Under the pieces are notes generated by a model. It made no database searches and was not told where the DNA came from. It saw nothing but the letters and a program-made list of their open reading frames with translations. A DNA stretch of 64,000 bases, from the NCBI GenBank assembly GCA_034663635.1, contig JAXDJH010000012.1, positions 1 to 64,000 of the forward strand, read 5' to 3'. This stretch comes from JAXDJH01 sp034663635 (GTDB lineage Bacteria > Actinomycetota > CADDZG01 > WHSQ01). Position numbers and translations under genes: made by a program. Of the stretch, positions 22,998-31,468 are shown piece by piece (within the stretch, counting starts at the first letter, position 1; each line of letters opens with the position of its first letter).

Positions 22998-24595
22998 TGA
23001 CGGAAGTGACGGCGCCCGGTGAAGACCATCGGGATGCCGTGTTCGTCCGCGGCGGCGATGACCTCGTCGTCGCGGACCGAGCCCCCGGGTTGGATGACGG
23101 CCGCGGCTCCCGCCGCCACCGCCGCGTCGAGACCGTCGCGGAAGGGGAAGAAGGCATCCGACGCGCACGCGGTTCCCTGTGCGCGCTCGCCCGCCCGACG
23201 GGCCGCGAGTTCGGTCGACTCGATCCGGCTCATCTGGCCGGCTCCGACCCCGACCGCGATCCCATCTTTCGCGAGGACTATCGCGTTCGACTTGACGTGC
23301 TTCGCGACCGTCCACGCGAATCGCAGATCGCGCCATTGCTCGTCGGTCGGCTGCGCCCTGGTAACTACCCGAGCATCCTCCAGAAGGTCCTTGCCGTCTG
23401 ACGCTTGAACGAGGAACCCCCCGGCGATCGAGCGGACATCCCAGCCGGCGCGTAGCTCGGCCGGTGCCTTGAGGATCCTCACGTTCTTCTTCGCGGTGAG
23501 CGTTTGAAGCGCCTCGTCGGAATAACCAGGCGCGATGACAACCTCGGTGAAGATCTCCGAGATCAATTTGGCCGTATGGCCGTCGCAGTCCAGGTTCAAA
23601 GCCACGATCCCGCCGAAAGCTGAGGTCCTGTCGCAGTCGAGGGCCTTCTGATACGCATCCTCCAGAGAATCCGAGACCGCGACCCCGCACGGATTCGAGT
23701 GCTTGATGATCGCCGCCGCGGGAATCTCCAACTCGAGAACAAGCTTCCAGGCCGCGTCGGCATCGAGCAGATTGTTGTAAGAGAGCTCCTTGCCGTGCAG
23801 TTGCTCCGCCGCCGAAAGACCGACGGTTGAGCCGGGGCTACGGTAGAAAGCGGCCTCCTGGTGAGGGTTCTCCCCGTAGCGGAGATCCAGCATCTTCTCC
23901 CCCGTCATCACCAACCGTGCCGTAAGGCCATCCCCGCCAGATAGGTATCGGGTGATCGCTCCGTCGTAGCCTGCCGTGTGCGCGAATGCCTCGACCGCGA
24001 GCGCGTGACGCGTGTCAAGTGAAGTTTCGCCTGCGTCGCGGATCTCCGCTAGAAGGAGCTCGTAGTGCGCCGGATTAACCACCACCGCGACCGAGTGGTA
24101 GTTCTTCGCGGCAGCACGAACCATCGCCGGGCCGCCGATATCGATCTGCTCGACGGCATCCTCCAGGGTGACGCTGGGATGCGAGATCGTTCGCTCGAAC
24201 GGATAAAGGTTGCACGCCACGATGTTGATGGGAACGATGCCGAGCTCATCGAGTTGACTCATGTGCTCTGAGTTCATCCGATTGGCCAGGATGCCTCCAT
24301 GGATCTTCGGGTGGAGAGTCTTCACGCGGCCCCCGAGGATCTCGGGTGCGCCGGTCACATCGCTGACCTTGCTCACGGGAACTCCGGCCTCCGCGATCGC
24401 TTCAGCGGTGCCTCCCGAAGACACGATCTCGTAACCGGCCTCGACCAGCCCTCGAGCGAACTCGACTATGCCCGTCTTGTCCGAGACGCTAAGCAGAGCC
24501 CTCTTGGGGGCGGGCGGCTCCTCTTTCTGAGGTTTCGCCTCATGAGCAACGGCCTTCAAGAGCGCCTTTTTTACGTCCATCCAGTCCTCTTTCAT
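22994..24595 (-). CDS. purH: Bifunctional AICAR transformylase/IMP cyclohydrolase
   Basis: The protein is 533 aa. The N-terminal MGS-like IMP cyclohydrolase domain has ALLSVSDKTGIVEFARGL, SSGGTAEAI and GGRVKTLHPKIHGGIL. The C-terminal AICAR formyltransferase domain has AAIIKHSNPCGVA and FFPFRDGLDAA, with QPGGSVRDDEVI near the end. It carries out the last two steps to IMP. An N-terminal extension of about 30 residues (KPQKEEPPAPK-type) precedes the first domain. The ATG at 24595 shares a base with the purN stop; the Met at residue 6 is an alternative. Confidence 0.97.
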   Translation of the reverse strand: MKEDWMDVKKALLKAVAHEAKPQKEEPPAPKRALLSVSDKTGIVEFARGLVEAGYEIVSSGGTAEAIAEAGVPVSKVSDVTGAPEILGGRVKTLHPKIHGGILANRMNSEHMSQLDELGIVPINIVACNLYPFERTISHPSVTLEDAVEQIDIGGPAMVRAAAKNYHSVAVVVNPAHYELLLAEIRDAGETSLDTRHALAVEAFAHTAGYDGAITRYLSGGDGLTARLVMTGEKMLDLRYGENPHQEAAFYRSPGSTVGLSAAEQLHGKELSYNNLLDADAAWKLVLELEIPAAAIIKHSNPCGVAVSDSLEDAYQKALDCDRTSAFGGIVALNLDCDGHTAKLISEIFTEVVIAPGYSDEALQTLTAKKNVRILKAPAELRAGWDVRSIAGGFLVQASDGKDLLEDARVVTRAQPTDEQWRDLRFAWTVAKHVKSNAIVLAKDGIAVGVGAGQMSRIESTELAARRAGERAQGTACASDAFFPFRDGLDAAVAAGAAAVIQPGGSVRDDEVIAAADEHGIPMVFTGRRHFRH

Positions 24596-25200
24596 CAGTC
24601 CTCGATCGTCACCTTATTGCCGTCCACACTCACCAGGCCTTCCAGCATCAACCGGCATGCCTGAGGCAGAAGCCGGTGTTCCACATGCTTGATGCGGTCG
24701 TGCAAGGTCGCTTCATCGTCGGTCTGATCCACCCGAACAGCTTCCTGAAGAAGGATCGGGCCGTGGTCGACCTGGTTGTCCACGATGTGCACCGTGGATC
24801 CAGTCACTTTCACGCCATGCTCGAGAGCGTCGCGCACTCCGTGCGGGCCGGGAAAGGACGGCAGCAGAGCGGGATGGAGATTGATGATCCGGTTGGGAAA
24901 AGACTCCACGAAGACCGGCGAGATGATGCGCATGAATCCGGCCGAGACGATGAGGTCGGGCTCGTAGTCGACGACCACATCGCGCAACTCCCGGCTCCAG
25001 TCTTCTCGTGAGACGAAGTTCGCGAAATCCACGAGACGAGCCTCGATCCCACGCTTCTCAGCCGCCTTAAGACCTATGCAGTCACGATCCGCAATGACTG
25101 CGACGATCGTCCCTGGGACATCTCGTTTCTCGCATGCGTCGGCCAAGGCCTCCATGTTCGTGCCCGAGCCCGAGATGAGAACGACGATCTTCCCTGTCAC
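24595..25200 (-). CDS. purN: Phosphoribosylglycinamide formyltransferase
   Basis: This 201-aa protein has the PurN pattern: IVVLISGSGTNMEAL at the start, LIVSAGFMRIISPVF, the catalytic Asn/His stretch RIINLHPALLPSFPG and a late VHIVDNQVDHGPILLQ with the catalytic Asp. It formylates GAR with 10-formyl-THF, which FolD (20603-21469) can supply. It is coupled to purH through overlapping stop and start codons. Confidence 0.97.
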   Translation of the reverse strand: MTGKIVVLISGSGTNMEALADACEKRDVPGTIVAVIADRDCIGLKAAEKRGIEARLVDFANFVSREDWSRELRDVVVDYEPDLIVSAGFMRIISPVFVESFPNRIINLHPALLPSFPGPHGVRDALEHGVKVTGSTVHIVDNQVDHGPILLQEAVRVDQTDDEATLHDRIKHVEHRLLPQACRLMLEGLVSVDGNKVTIED

Positions 25201-25223
25201 CCCGCGACCCTACAGAAGCCGGT

Positions 25224-26273
25224 TCAGGGGGTGAGCGCTTCCGCCAGCGAGCGCAGTGCCTGGGGATACCTGTACTGGATCCCCATGTGTCCACCATCGA
25301 AAAGCTCGAACGAGTGCTCGACCCCACCCTTCGTGAGCTCTCGAGAGAACGCCCGCGCTCCGAGATCCAGGTAGAACTCGTCGGATCGACCTGCGTCGAT
25401 GTAGATATGCCGCATGGACTTCAGAGCATCGAGATGGTCGGGAGCCATGACAACGGGATCCCACGCCAGCCAGCGGGCCCAGATCTCGGGGATGACTTTC
25501 CCGGTCTCGAGCTCGAATGGAAGTAAGGGCGTGCCGTCGACGTCGGCCGAGTAACTGGCTGCAAGGGCGTAGTGCTCGAGGATCACTCCGTGCGTTTCGA
25601 ACTCGAAGCGTTCCCGGTTCTCGAATGCCTTGAAGAACGTGTCGAGTGACCCATCGAAGTGATCCCTCATCAAACGAGCCACTTGCCGGAATTCCGGCAG
25701 ATAGCAAGCCTCGAACAGGGCGTCACCTGCATGCGTCGCAAAGGCTCCGAAGACATCGGGCCGCTTCATAGAGACGACCATCGCCCCATACCCACCACTC
25801 GACTTGCCCGAGAGAGCACGGTGATCTCTGTCCGCGATGGTTCCGTAACGCTCGTCGATGAACGGGACAACCTCGTCGCAGAGGTAATCCATGTAACGAC
25901 CGGTCCCGGGAGAGTTGAGGAACTGGGATCCCCCTAGTGAAGTCCAGGCATCGACGAAGACGACGATCGCTCGCCGTCCGCCTACTCCTCCGAAGAGGTC
26001 ATCGAGACGTTCGACCATCGTTGGCTCGAACGGAGATCGCGCAAGCCATCCGTCCAACTGACCGGTGTAGCCCTGGATGACGTAGAGGGTCGGGTAACGC
26101 CGCGTCCCTTCGCCGTGTCCGGGTGGGAGATAAACGTAGAGCGGGCGACGGTTTGGATCCCCGAGGTGGTTGTCGGCGAGCAGGTCAGATTCGACTACGA
26201 GCGTCTCGAAGGTGCCGTCGAGCTCGCGTTCCCACGGAGGGCCGGCAGGTCCCTCGACTTCCTTGAGGGTCAC
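25224..26273 (-). CDS. Putative esterase (esterase D/PF00756-like alpha/beta hydrolase)
   Basis: This 349-aa protein has the nucleophile elbow GKSSGGYGA (Ser in GxSxG), an oxyanion-region YVIQGYTGQLDGW, a candidate Asp in DAGRSDEFYLD and a candidate His in DGGHMGIQYRY. The N-terminal NRRPLYVYLPPGH fits PF00756 enzymes such as enterochelin esterases and mycolyltransferase-like hydrolases. There is no signal peptide, so it is cytoplasmic. The substrate is unknown. It overlaps the sucD stop by four bases. Confidence 0.85.
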   Translation of the reverse strand: MTLKEVEGPAGPPWERELDGTFETLVVESDLLADNHLGDPNRRPLYVYLPPGHGEGTRRYPTLYVIQGYTGQLDGWLARSPFEPTMVERLDDLFGGVGGRRAIVVFVDAWTSLGGSQFLNSPGTGRYMDYLCDEVVPFIDERYGTIADRDHRALSGKSSGGYGAMVVSMKRPDVFGAFATHAGDALFEACYLPEFRQVARLMRDHFDGSLDTFFKAFENRERFEFETHGVILEHYALAASYSADVDGTPLLPFELETGKVIPEIWARWLAWDPVVMAPDHLDALKSMRHIYIDAGRSDEFYLDLGARAFSRELTKGGVEHSFELFDGGHMGIQYRYPQALRSLAEALTP

Positions 26274-27151
26274 CGCCCGCGGATGTCCGCCACTATCTCG
26301 GCGACCTGTGTCGGGTTCTTAGCGACGGGGATGCCCGCCGCAGCCAGCGCCTCTTCCTTCGCAGCGGCCGTTCCTTTCGACCCCGAGATGATCGCTCCGG
26401 CATGGCCCATGCGCTTGCCCGGGGGGGCCGTCCGTCCCGCTATGTACGCGACGACGGGTTTGTCGGGCATGTTTGCCTTGACCCACTCAGCCGCGCGCTC
26501 TTCAGCGTCGCCGCCGATCTCACCAACGAAAACGACGATCTCCGTTTCCGGATCGGCTTTGAACTTCTCGAGGATGTCGATGAAGTTGCTGCCGGGGATC
26601 GGGTCGCCACCGATGCCCACACAGGTCGATTGCCCGATCCCACGCTGGGTCAGCTCGTGGACTATCTGGTAGGTGAGCGTGCCGGAGCGCGACACGAGGC
26701 CAACCGGGCCGGGCATGCAGATCTCGCCCGGAATGATCCCGACATTCGCCTTGCCCGGAGAGATGACGCCCGGGCAGTTGGGCCCGATCAGCGACACATC
26801 CGGGGAAGAAGCGCGGATGTAAGGAACCGTTCGGGCCATGTCCATCGCGGGGATGTTCTCGGTAATGGCAACGATCACTTCGATCCCCGCTTCGTGTGAT
26901 TCCAGAACGGCGTCGGCCGCGAAGCGAGCGGGGACGAAGACCATCGACGTGTTCGCCTTGGTTTCCGCGACAGCTTCGGCGACGGTGTCAAAAACCGGAA
27001 CGCCGTCGACGTCGGTCCCACCCTTGCCGGGAGTAACCCCCGCGACGAGCTTCGTCCCGTAATCCTTGTTGCGCCCTGCGTGGAATGAGCCCTCGCGTCC
27101 AGTGAGGCCTTGAACGACCAGGCGCGTGTTGTCATCGATGAGGATGCTCAT
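26270..27151 (-). CDS. sucD: Succinate-CoA ligase (ADP/GDP-forming), alpha subunit
   Basis: From ATG 27151 the product is 293 aa, the normal length. It shows LVVQGLTGREGSFHAGRN for CoA binding, LIGPNCPGVISPG and the phospho-His in RMGHAGAIISGSKGTA. Together with SucC it interconverts succinyl-CoA and succinate with nucleotide synthesis. The frame is open further upstream, but the ATG at 27151 overlaps the sucC stop (ATGA), which marks the true start. Confidence 0.97.
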   Translation of the reverse strand: MSILIDDNTRLVVQGLTGREGSFHAGRNKDYGTKLVAGVTPGKGGTDVDGVPVFDTVAEAVAETKANTSMVFVPARFAADAVLESHEAGIEVIVAITENIPAMDMARTVPYIRASSPDVSLIGPNCPGVISPGKANVGIIPGEICMPGPVGLVSRSGTLTYQIVHELTQRGIGQSTCVGIGGDPIPGSNFIDILEKFKADPETEIVVFVGEIGGDAEERAAEWVKANMPDKPVVAYIAGRTAPPGKRMGHAGAIISGSKGTAAAKEEALAAAGIPVAKNPTQVAEIVADIRGR

Positions 27152-28323
27152 TTGGACGAGACCCCCTCTTTCGCGAGACGCACTGCTTCCTCGGCGGCCC
27201 CCAACATCGTTTCGGACGCGAACAACATCGGATGGGGAGCATCGGCAAGCATCTTTCGGCCCTGTTCCGCGTTGGTCCCATCGAGACGAACGACGATCGG
27301 GATGGTGACTTCCAATCGGCCGAGCGCATCGATGATTCCCTCGGCCACGAGATCGCACCGGGTGATGCCGCCGAAGATGTTGATCAAGACGCTCTTGACC
27401 TCGGGGTTGCTCATGATGACCTCGAGAGCCGAGGACAAGGTCTCGGCCCCCGCGCCGCCGCCGACGTCGAGGAAGTTCGCGGGATCGCCGCCGGCGTCTT
27501 TGACGACATCCAAAGTCGACATGACGAGCCCCGCACCGTTTCCGATGATGCCGACGTCGCCGTCCAGTTTGATGAAGTTGAGGCCACGCTCCTTAGCAAA
27601 GCGCTCTTGCTCGGGGATCTCGTGGGCGGCCTTCAGATCGTCGAAGAAGGGATGCCTGAAAGCAGCGGACTCGTCGAGAGACACCTTCGCGTCCAACGCC
27701 ACGACCCGTCCGTCGCCGGTCAGCACGAGCGGATTGATCTCGACAAGAGATGCGTCCAACTCGATGAAGGCTCGATACAGCTTGGGAAGAACAGCGATCG
27801 CTTCCTTCCTCGCTTCTTCGTCCAGCTTCGCTCCATAAACGAGCTTGCGGGCGTGGAAGTCGAACATGCCGAGCAACGGATCGATGTGCACCTTCGCGAG
27901 CGCCGACGGGTTGCTCTCCGCCACCTCTTCGATGTCCATCCCGCCCTGTGCGCTCATGATCCCTATGAACTTGCGGGCCGAACGATCCAGAGCGAACGAG
28001 AGGTAGTACTCGGCCCGGATGTCTCCAGCGCGCTCGACGAGAACGCGCTTAACGATCTGGCCCTTGGGGTCCTGACGGTTGGCGATCTTCAGTCCCAGGA
28101 TCTGCGTCGCGGCTTCGCGAGCTTCCTCGGGAGACTCGGCGAGCTTCACTCCACCGGCCTTGCCCCGCCCGCCGATCGTCACCTGTGCCTTTACGACGAC
28201 GCGGCCCCCGAGTCCTTTGGCGGCCTCGAACGCCTCGTCCGGGGTCGTGGCAACCCGGCCCTCAGGGACGGGAACTTCGAACTTCCTAAGCAGCTCTTTG
28301 CCTTGATATTCGAAAAGGTCCAC
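27148..28323 (-). CDS. sucC: Succinate-CoA ligase (ADP-forming), beta subunit
   Basis: The protein is 391 aa. The N-terminal ATP-grasp domain begins MDLFEYQGKELLRKF and includes VVKAQVTIGGRGKAGGVKLA. A C-terminal flavodoxin-like CoA-ligase domain has NIFGGITRCDLVAEGI. The gene follows the mutase B12 subunit with three bases between, so methylmalonyl-CoA conversion and succinyl-CoA use are probably transcribed together. Confidence 0.97.
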   Translation of the reverse strand: MDLFEYQGKELLRKFEVPVPEGRVATTPDEAFEAAKGLGGRVVVKAQVTIGGRGKAGGVKLAESPEEAREAATQILGLKIANRQDPKGQIVKRVLVERAGDIRAEYYLSFALDRSARKFIGIMSAQGGMDIEEVAESNPSALAKVHIDPLLGMFDFHARKLVYGAKLDEEARKEAIAVLPKLYRAFIELDASLVEINPLVLTGDGRVVALDAKVSLDESAAFRHPFFDDLKAAHEIPEQERFAKERGLNFIKLDGDVGIIGNGAGLVMSTLDVVKDAGGDPANFLDVGGGAGAETLSSALEVIMSNPEVKSVLINIFGGITRCDLVAEGIIDALGRLEVTIPIVVRLDGTNAEQGRKMLADAPHPMLFASETMLGAAEEAVRLAKEGVSSK

Positions 28324-28326
28324 TAC

Positions 28327-28737
28327 CTAGCTCCCCGTTCTCTCTCCGATATTTGCGTTGACCCAATCGACGATCTCGGTGGTCGGCGCGCCCGGCGTGA
28401 AGAGCTGGGCTATGCCTGCCTGCTTCAAGGGTTCGAAGTCGGCCTCCGGGATGATCCCACCGCCGAAGACGATGATGTCCTCGCCCCCCTGCTCCCTCAG
28501 GAGCTCGACCACCTTCGGGAACAGCGTCATGTGGGCTCCTGAAAGACACGACAGTCCGACGGCATCGACGTCTTCTTGAAGGGCCGCGGCAGCGATCTGC
28601 TCGGGCGTCTGATGAAGGCCGGTGTAGATGACCTCCATGCCCGCGTCCCGCAGAGCGCGTGCGACTACCTTTATCCCGCGGTCGTGGCCGTCGAGACCGG
28701 GCTTGGCGACCAGGATGCGCGGCCGTCCTGAAGCCAT
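28327..28737 (-). CDS. Methylmalonyl-CoA mutase, small (cobalamin-binding) subunit
   Basis: This 136-aa protein is a stand-alone B12-binding domain. It contains the base-off signature AKPGLDGHDRG (DxHxxG, where His ligates cobalt), LSCLSGAH (SxL) and VFGGGIIPEAD. It pairs with the large subunit at 4881-6461, which lacks this domain. Two-gene mutases of this kind occur in archaea and some bacteria. Here the gene starts the sucCD operon, and its start lies about 70 bp from the divergent carboxyltransferase gene. Confidence 0.95.
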   Translation of the reverse strand: MASGRPRILVAKPGLDGHDRGIKVVARALRDAGMEVIYTGLHQTPEQIAAAALQEDVDAVGLSCLSGAHMTLFPKVVELLREQGGEDIIVFGGGIIPEADFEPLKQAGIAQLFTPGAPTTEIVDWVNANIGERTGS

Positions 28738-28808
28738 GGTGAATGCTCCTTGATTCAGTCGGTCTTGCTACGGTGGCGACCCTAGCAGGTCGTTTTGGGG
28801 GGCCAGGC

Positions 28809-30245
28809 TTGAACGAAACCGAGCACGACATCGTCGCGGCCTTAGTCGATGACGGGTCGTTCGATCCCGTCGCGCAGGACTTGAAGTCGTCCGATCCGAT
28901 CGACTTTCCCGGTTACGACGAGATCCTCGAGAAGGCTAGGGCATCTTCGAGCGTCGATGAATCCCTAGTGGTCGGGCGAGCAACCATCGTCGGCACGCCG
29001 ATCGTCATCGCCACGTTCCACTTCAACTTCCTCGGGGGAAGCATGGGCGAAGTCGCGGGTGAGAGGCTCGCTCGCGGGCTCGAGCTGGCCGCCGAGCAGC
29101 GAAAGCCCTTCGTCCTGCGAACCTCGACCGGCGGCGCTCGCATGCAAGAAGGGATGAAAGCGCTCGTGCAGATGCCGAAGGTCATAGCCGCACGAGCGAC
29201 CCTTGCCTCAGCCGGAGTCCCATTCATCGCGGTTCTAGGAGACCCGACGACGGGCGGGGTACTCGCCAGCATCGCGGCTCTCGCCGATGTCACCGCGGCG
29301 GAATCCGAGGCGACCATTGGGTTCGCGGGTCCTCGTGTCGCGGAGTTGCTCGGTGGAACACCTCTGTCCGGAAACAGCCACACTGCGACGAGCGCATTCG
29401 CCCACGGACTCGTCGACGAGGTCATCCCCGCGAGTGAGATCCGCAGCTTCGTAGCAACCACACTCGGAGTGTTGGGCCCCGACGACCGAGGCCTTCCGGC
29501 TGTGGGTAAACCAAACGTCGCCGGCATAGAACTCGACCCTTGGGACGCGGTGATCGCAGCACGAGCGAAAGACCGACCGACGGCGCCCGACCTCGCGCGC
29601 GATGCGTTGCATCCGGTGATCGAGCTCAGAGGCGATCGCGCCGGAACCGACGATCCCGCACTCGCATGTTTCTTGGGACGACTCGCAGGGAGACGCGTGG
29701 CCGTCCTCGCTCTCGACCGCGCCCACCTTCCGGGACCGGGTGCCTTCCGCAAGGCGAAACGCGTCGTCGCGATCGCGGCCCGGCTCGGTCTTCCGATCGT
29801 GACTCTTATCGACACGCCGGGGGCCGACCCTCGAGAGGGATCGGAGAACGCGGGGATAGCGTGGGAGATCGCGTCACTCTTCGACGTGATGTTGGCTGCG
29901 GACACTCCGATCATCTCGGTCGTGACCGGCGAAGGAGGCAGCGGAGGTGCTCTTGCTTTCGCCGCCGGCGATGTGGTCCTGGCCTACGAGAAGTCGATCT
30001 TCTCGGTGATCGGGCCCGAGGGGGCCGCGGTGATCCTGTGGCGCGATGGCAGCCGGGCGTCTGAAGCGGCAGCGCTGCTCAAACCCACCGCAGCGGACCT
30101 GAAGCGTCTGGGGATCGCCGATGGCCTGATCGAGGAACCCCCCTCAGCCGACTCCTTAACCGCGGCGGTGGCCTATCATCTCGCCCGCCTGGTCGAAGAG
30201 CGTCCGGGCCCCGAGGCCCGGCGACGAAGGTGGAGGAACGGCTGA
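28809..30245 (+). CDS. Carboxyltransferase, fused AccD-like and AccA-like domains
   Basis: The first half matches AccD: TSTGGARMQEGMKALVQMPK, GDPTTGGVLASIA and IGFAGPRVAELL. The second half matches AccA: RKAKRVVAIAARLGLPIVTLIDTPGA, EGGSGGALAFAAGD and SVIGPEGAAVILWRD. The AccD zinc finger is absent. It transfers CO2 from carboxybiotin to an acyl-CoA, probably acetyl-CoA; propionyl-CoA is possible given the mutase gene nearby. The frame is open to ATG 28743, but that lies only six bases from the divergent mutase start, so I prefer TTG 28809 (about 478 aa). The biotin carboxylase and carrier genes are outside the window. Confidence 0.87.
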   Translation: MNETEHDIVAALVDDGSFDPVAQDLKSSDPIDFPGYDEILEKARASSSVDESLVVGRATIVGTPIVIATFHFNFLGGSMGEVAGERLARGLELAAEQRKPFVLRTSTGGARMQEGMKALVQMPKVIAARATLASAGVPFIAVLGDPTTGGVLASIAALADVTAAESEATIGFAGPRVAELLGGTPLSGNSHTATSAFAHGLVDEVIPASEIRSFVATTLGVLGPDDRGLPAVGKPNVAGIELDPWDAVIAARAKDRPTAPDLARDALHPVIELRGDRAGTDDPALACFLGRLAGRRVAVLALDRAHLPGPGAFRKAKRVVAIAARLGLPIVTLIDTPGADPREGSENAGIAWEIASLFDVMLAADTPIISVVTGEGGSGGALAFAAGDVVLAYEKSIFSVIGPEGAAVILWRDGSRASEAAALLKPTAADLKRLGIADGLIEEPPSADSLTAAVAYHLARLVEERPGPEARRRRWRNG

Positions 30246-31093
30246 TGGCCCCCCCAGAGAAGCGAGTCCGAAAGAAAGAACATCGCGACGCGATAGTCGC
30301 GGCCCGTGAGGCGGCGCTCCGTCGGAGGCGCAACGTACGGCTGGGCGCGGCCCTCGTTGTGGTTGGCGCCCTTGTCGGATTGGCGATCTTCAATTCGAAG
30401 GACGAAGGTCCGAACACTCAAGCGGGCGGAAAACCTGCAACGACGCCGGGCGGCTCCCCCGCGCCTACCGCTCCACCCACCGCGAGCTCGGATGAGGCCG
30501 CATGTGGAGCGAAACCCCCCAAGCCGGCCTCACCCAAGACCGACTACAAGGAACCGGAGCAGGTCCTAAAGGATGGAGTCGATTACGGAGCCGTGATCAA
30601 CACCTCGTGCGGACCCATCGAGATCGACCTGCTCGAGGATGACACGCCCGAGACCGTGAACGACTTCGTCTTCCTCGCGCAGGAGGGCTACTACGACGGA
30701 CTCATCTGGCACAGGATCGAACAGAACTCGGTTCTACAGAGTGGGGACCCGGATGGATTGAACGGAACCCCACCGGACGGACCCGGATACACGATCAAGG
30801 ACGAGCTACCGACGAAGTCGAAGGAGTACGTCTACGGAGTCGTTGGTATGGCCAACTCCGGGCCGAACACAGGTGGCAGTCAGTTCTTCATCGTTATCCA
30901 CAAGAATCGGCCCGCCGGGTATCAGCCGTTCTACGCGATCTTCGGGCGAGTGATCGGAACCGAGGACGGCTCGACGAACGATGTCTTGGAGAAGCTCGGA
31001 GCGCTGCCCACCAACGCGTCCGCCCCACCGCCGGAGAACGTTAAGCCGCTTGTTCCGGCCTACATCGAATCGATCGAGATAACCGAGAACTAA
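30245..31093 (+). CDS. Membrane-anchored cyclophilin-type peptidyl-prolyl isomerase
   Basis: The protein is 282 aa. A basic cytoplasmic start (PPEKRVRKKEHRD) is followed by one membrane helix (about 36-53), a Pro/Thr/Ala linker and a cyclophilin domain. The domain has ETVNDFVFLAQEGYYDGLIWHRI, LQSGDPDGLNGTPP and MANSGPNTGGSQFFIVIHK. It likely assists folding of exported proteins. ATG 30245 overlaps the upstream stop and has GGAGG eight bases ahead, so it is preferred to the GTG at 30230. It converges with the lipoprotein gene. Confidence 0.9.
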   Translation: MAPPEKRVRKKEHRDAIVAAREAALRRRRNVRLGAALVVVGALVGLAIFNSKDEGPNTQAGGKPATTPGGSPAPTAPPTASSDEAACGAKPPKPASPKTDYKEPEQVLKDGVDYGAVINTSCGPIEIDLLEDDTPETVNDFVFLAQEGYYDGLIWHRIEQNSVLQSGDPDGLNGTPPDGPGYTIKDELPTKSKEYVYGVVGMANSGPNTGGSQFFIVIHKNRPAGYQPFYAIFGRVIGTEDGSTNDVLEKLGALPTNASAPPPENVKPLVPAYIESIEITEN

Positions 31094-31458
31094 GGGACTG
31101 TCCCGCAAGCTCCGTCGGTCACATCGGGGATCAGGGGCGTGACGTGCCAGGTTCCATCTAGCGTCGCATGTGTGGCTTGGATGCAGAAGCTGGTTTGGTC
31201 GCTTCCGCTGACGGTGATCGTCACGTCTTGTTGCGGCCGGTAATCGACCTCGTTCGCGAGCGCGTTCAGATCGGGCGTGTACGACCCGTGGATGCTGAGA
31301 TAGGTGGCTTCGGCCCGCATGGCATCTTGCAGAGCCGTATCGACCGCCGTCTTCTTGGCCTTGTCGGCCTGGCTCAGGACGCCTTCCGCGCCCGGCACCG
31401 CGGCCGAGCTGCACGCAGCCAACAGGACCAAGACCATCGCGGCAAGCAGCCTCTTCAT
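31090..31458 (-). CDS. Small lipoprotein, pseudopilin-like C-terminal domain
   Basis: The 122-aa product begins MKRLLAAMVLVLLAACSS, a signal peptide with a lipobox (LAAC), so it should be a lipid-anchored surface protein. The mature part has an amphipathic helix (ADKAKKTAVDTALQDAMRAEATYLS), then GSYTPDLNAL and a beta-rich end with two Cys. This order recalls pilin-like minor proteins, but without a prepilin leader. Function is unknown. It starts 11 bases from the end of pcrA on the same strand and converges with the cyclophilin gene. Confidence 0.7.
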   Translation of the reverse strand: MKRLLAAMVLVLLAACSSAAVPGAEGVLSQADKAKKTAVDTALQDAMRAEATYLSIHGSYTPDLNALANEVDYRPQQDVTITVSGSDQTSFCIQATHATLDGTWHVTPLIPDVTDGACGTVP

Positions 31459-31468
31459 ACGAGTCAGT

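Noticed and set aside
27232..28542. Long open frame on the plus strand opposite sucC and the mutase subunit (436 codons)
   Set aside because: It is antisense to two certain genes, its product is a low-complexity charged string with no domain, and GC-rich codon bias explains the open frame. The same holds for other long frames opposite sat (46375-47574), the M29 gene (57048-58421), nnr (61027-62028), icd (15921-17138) and groEL (51287-52408).
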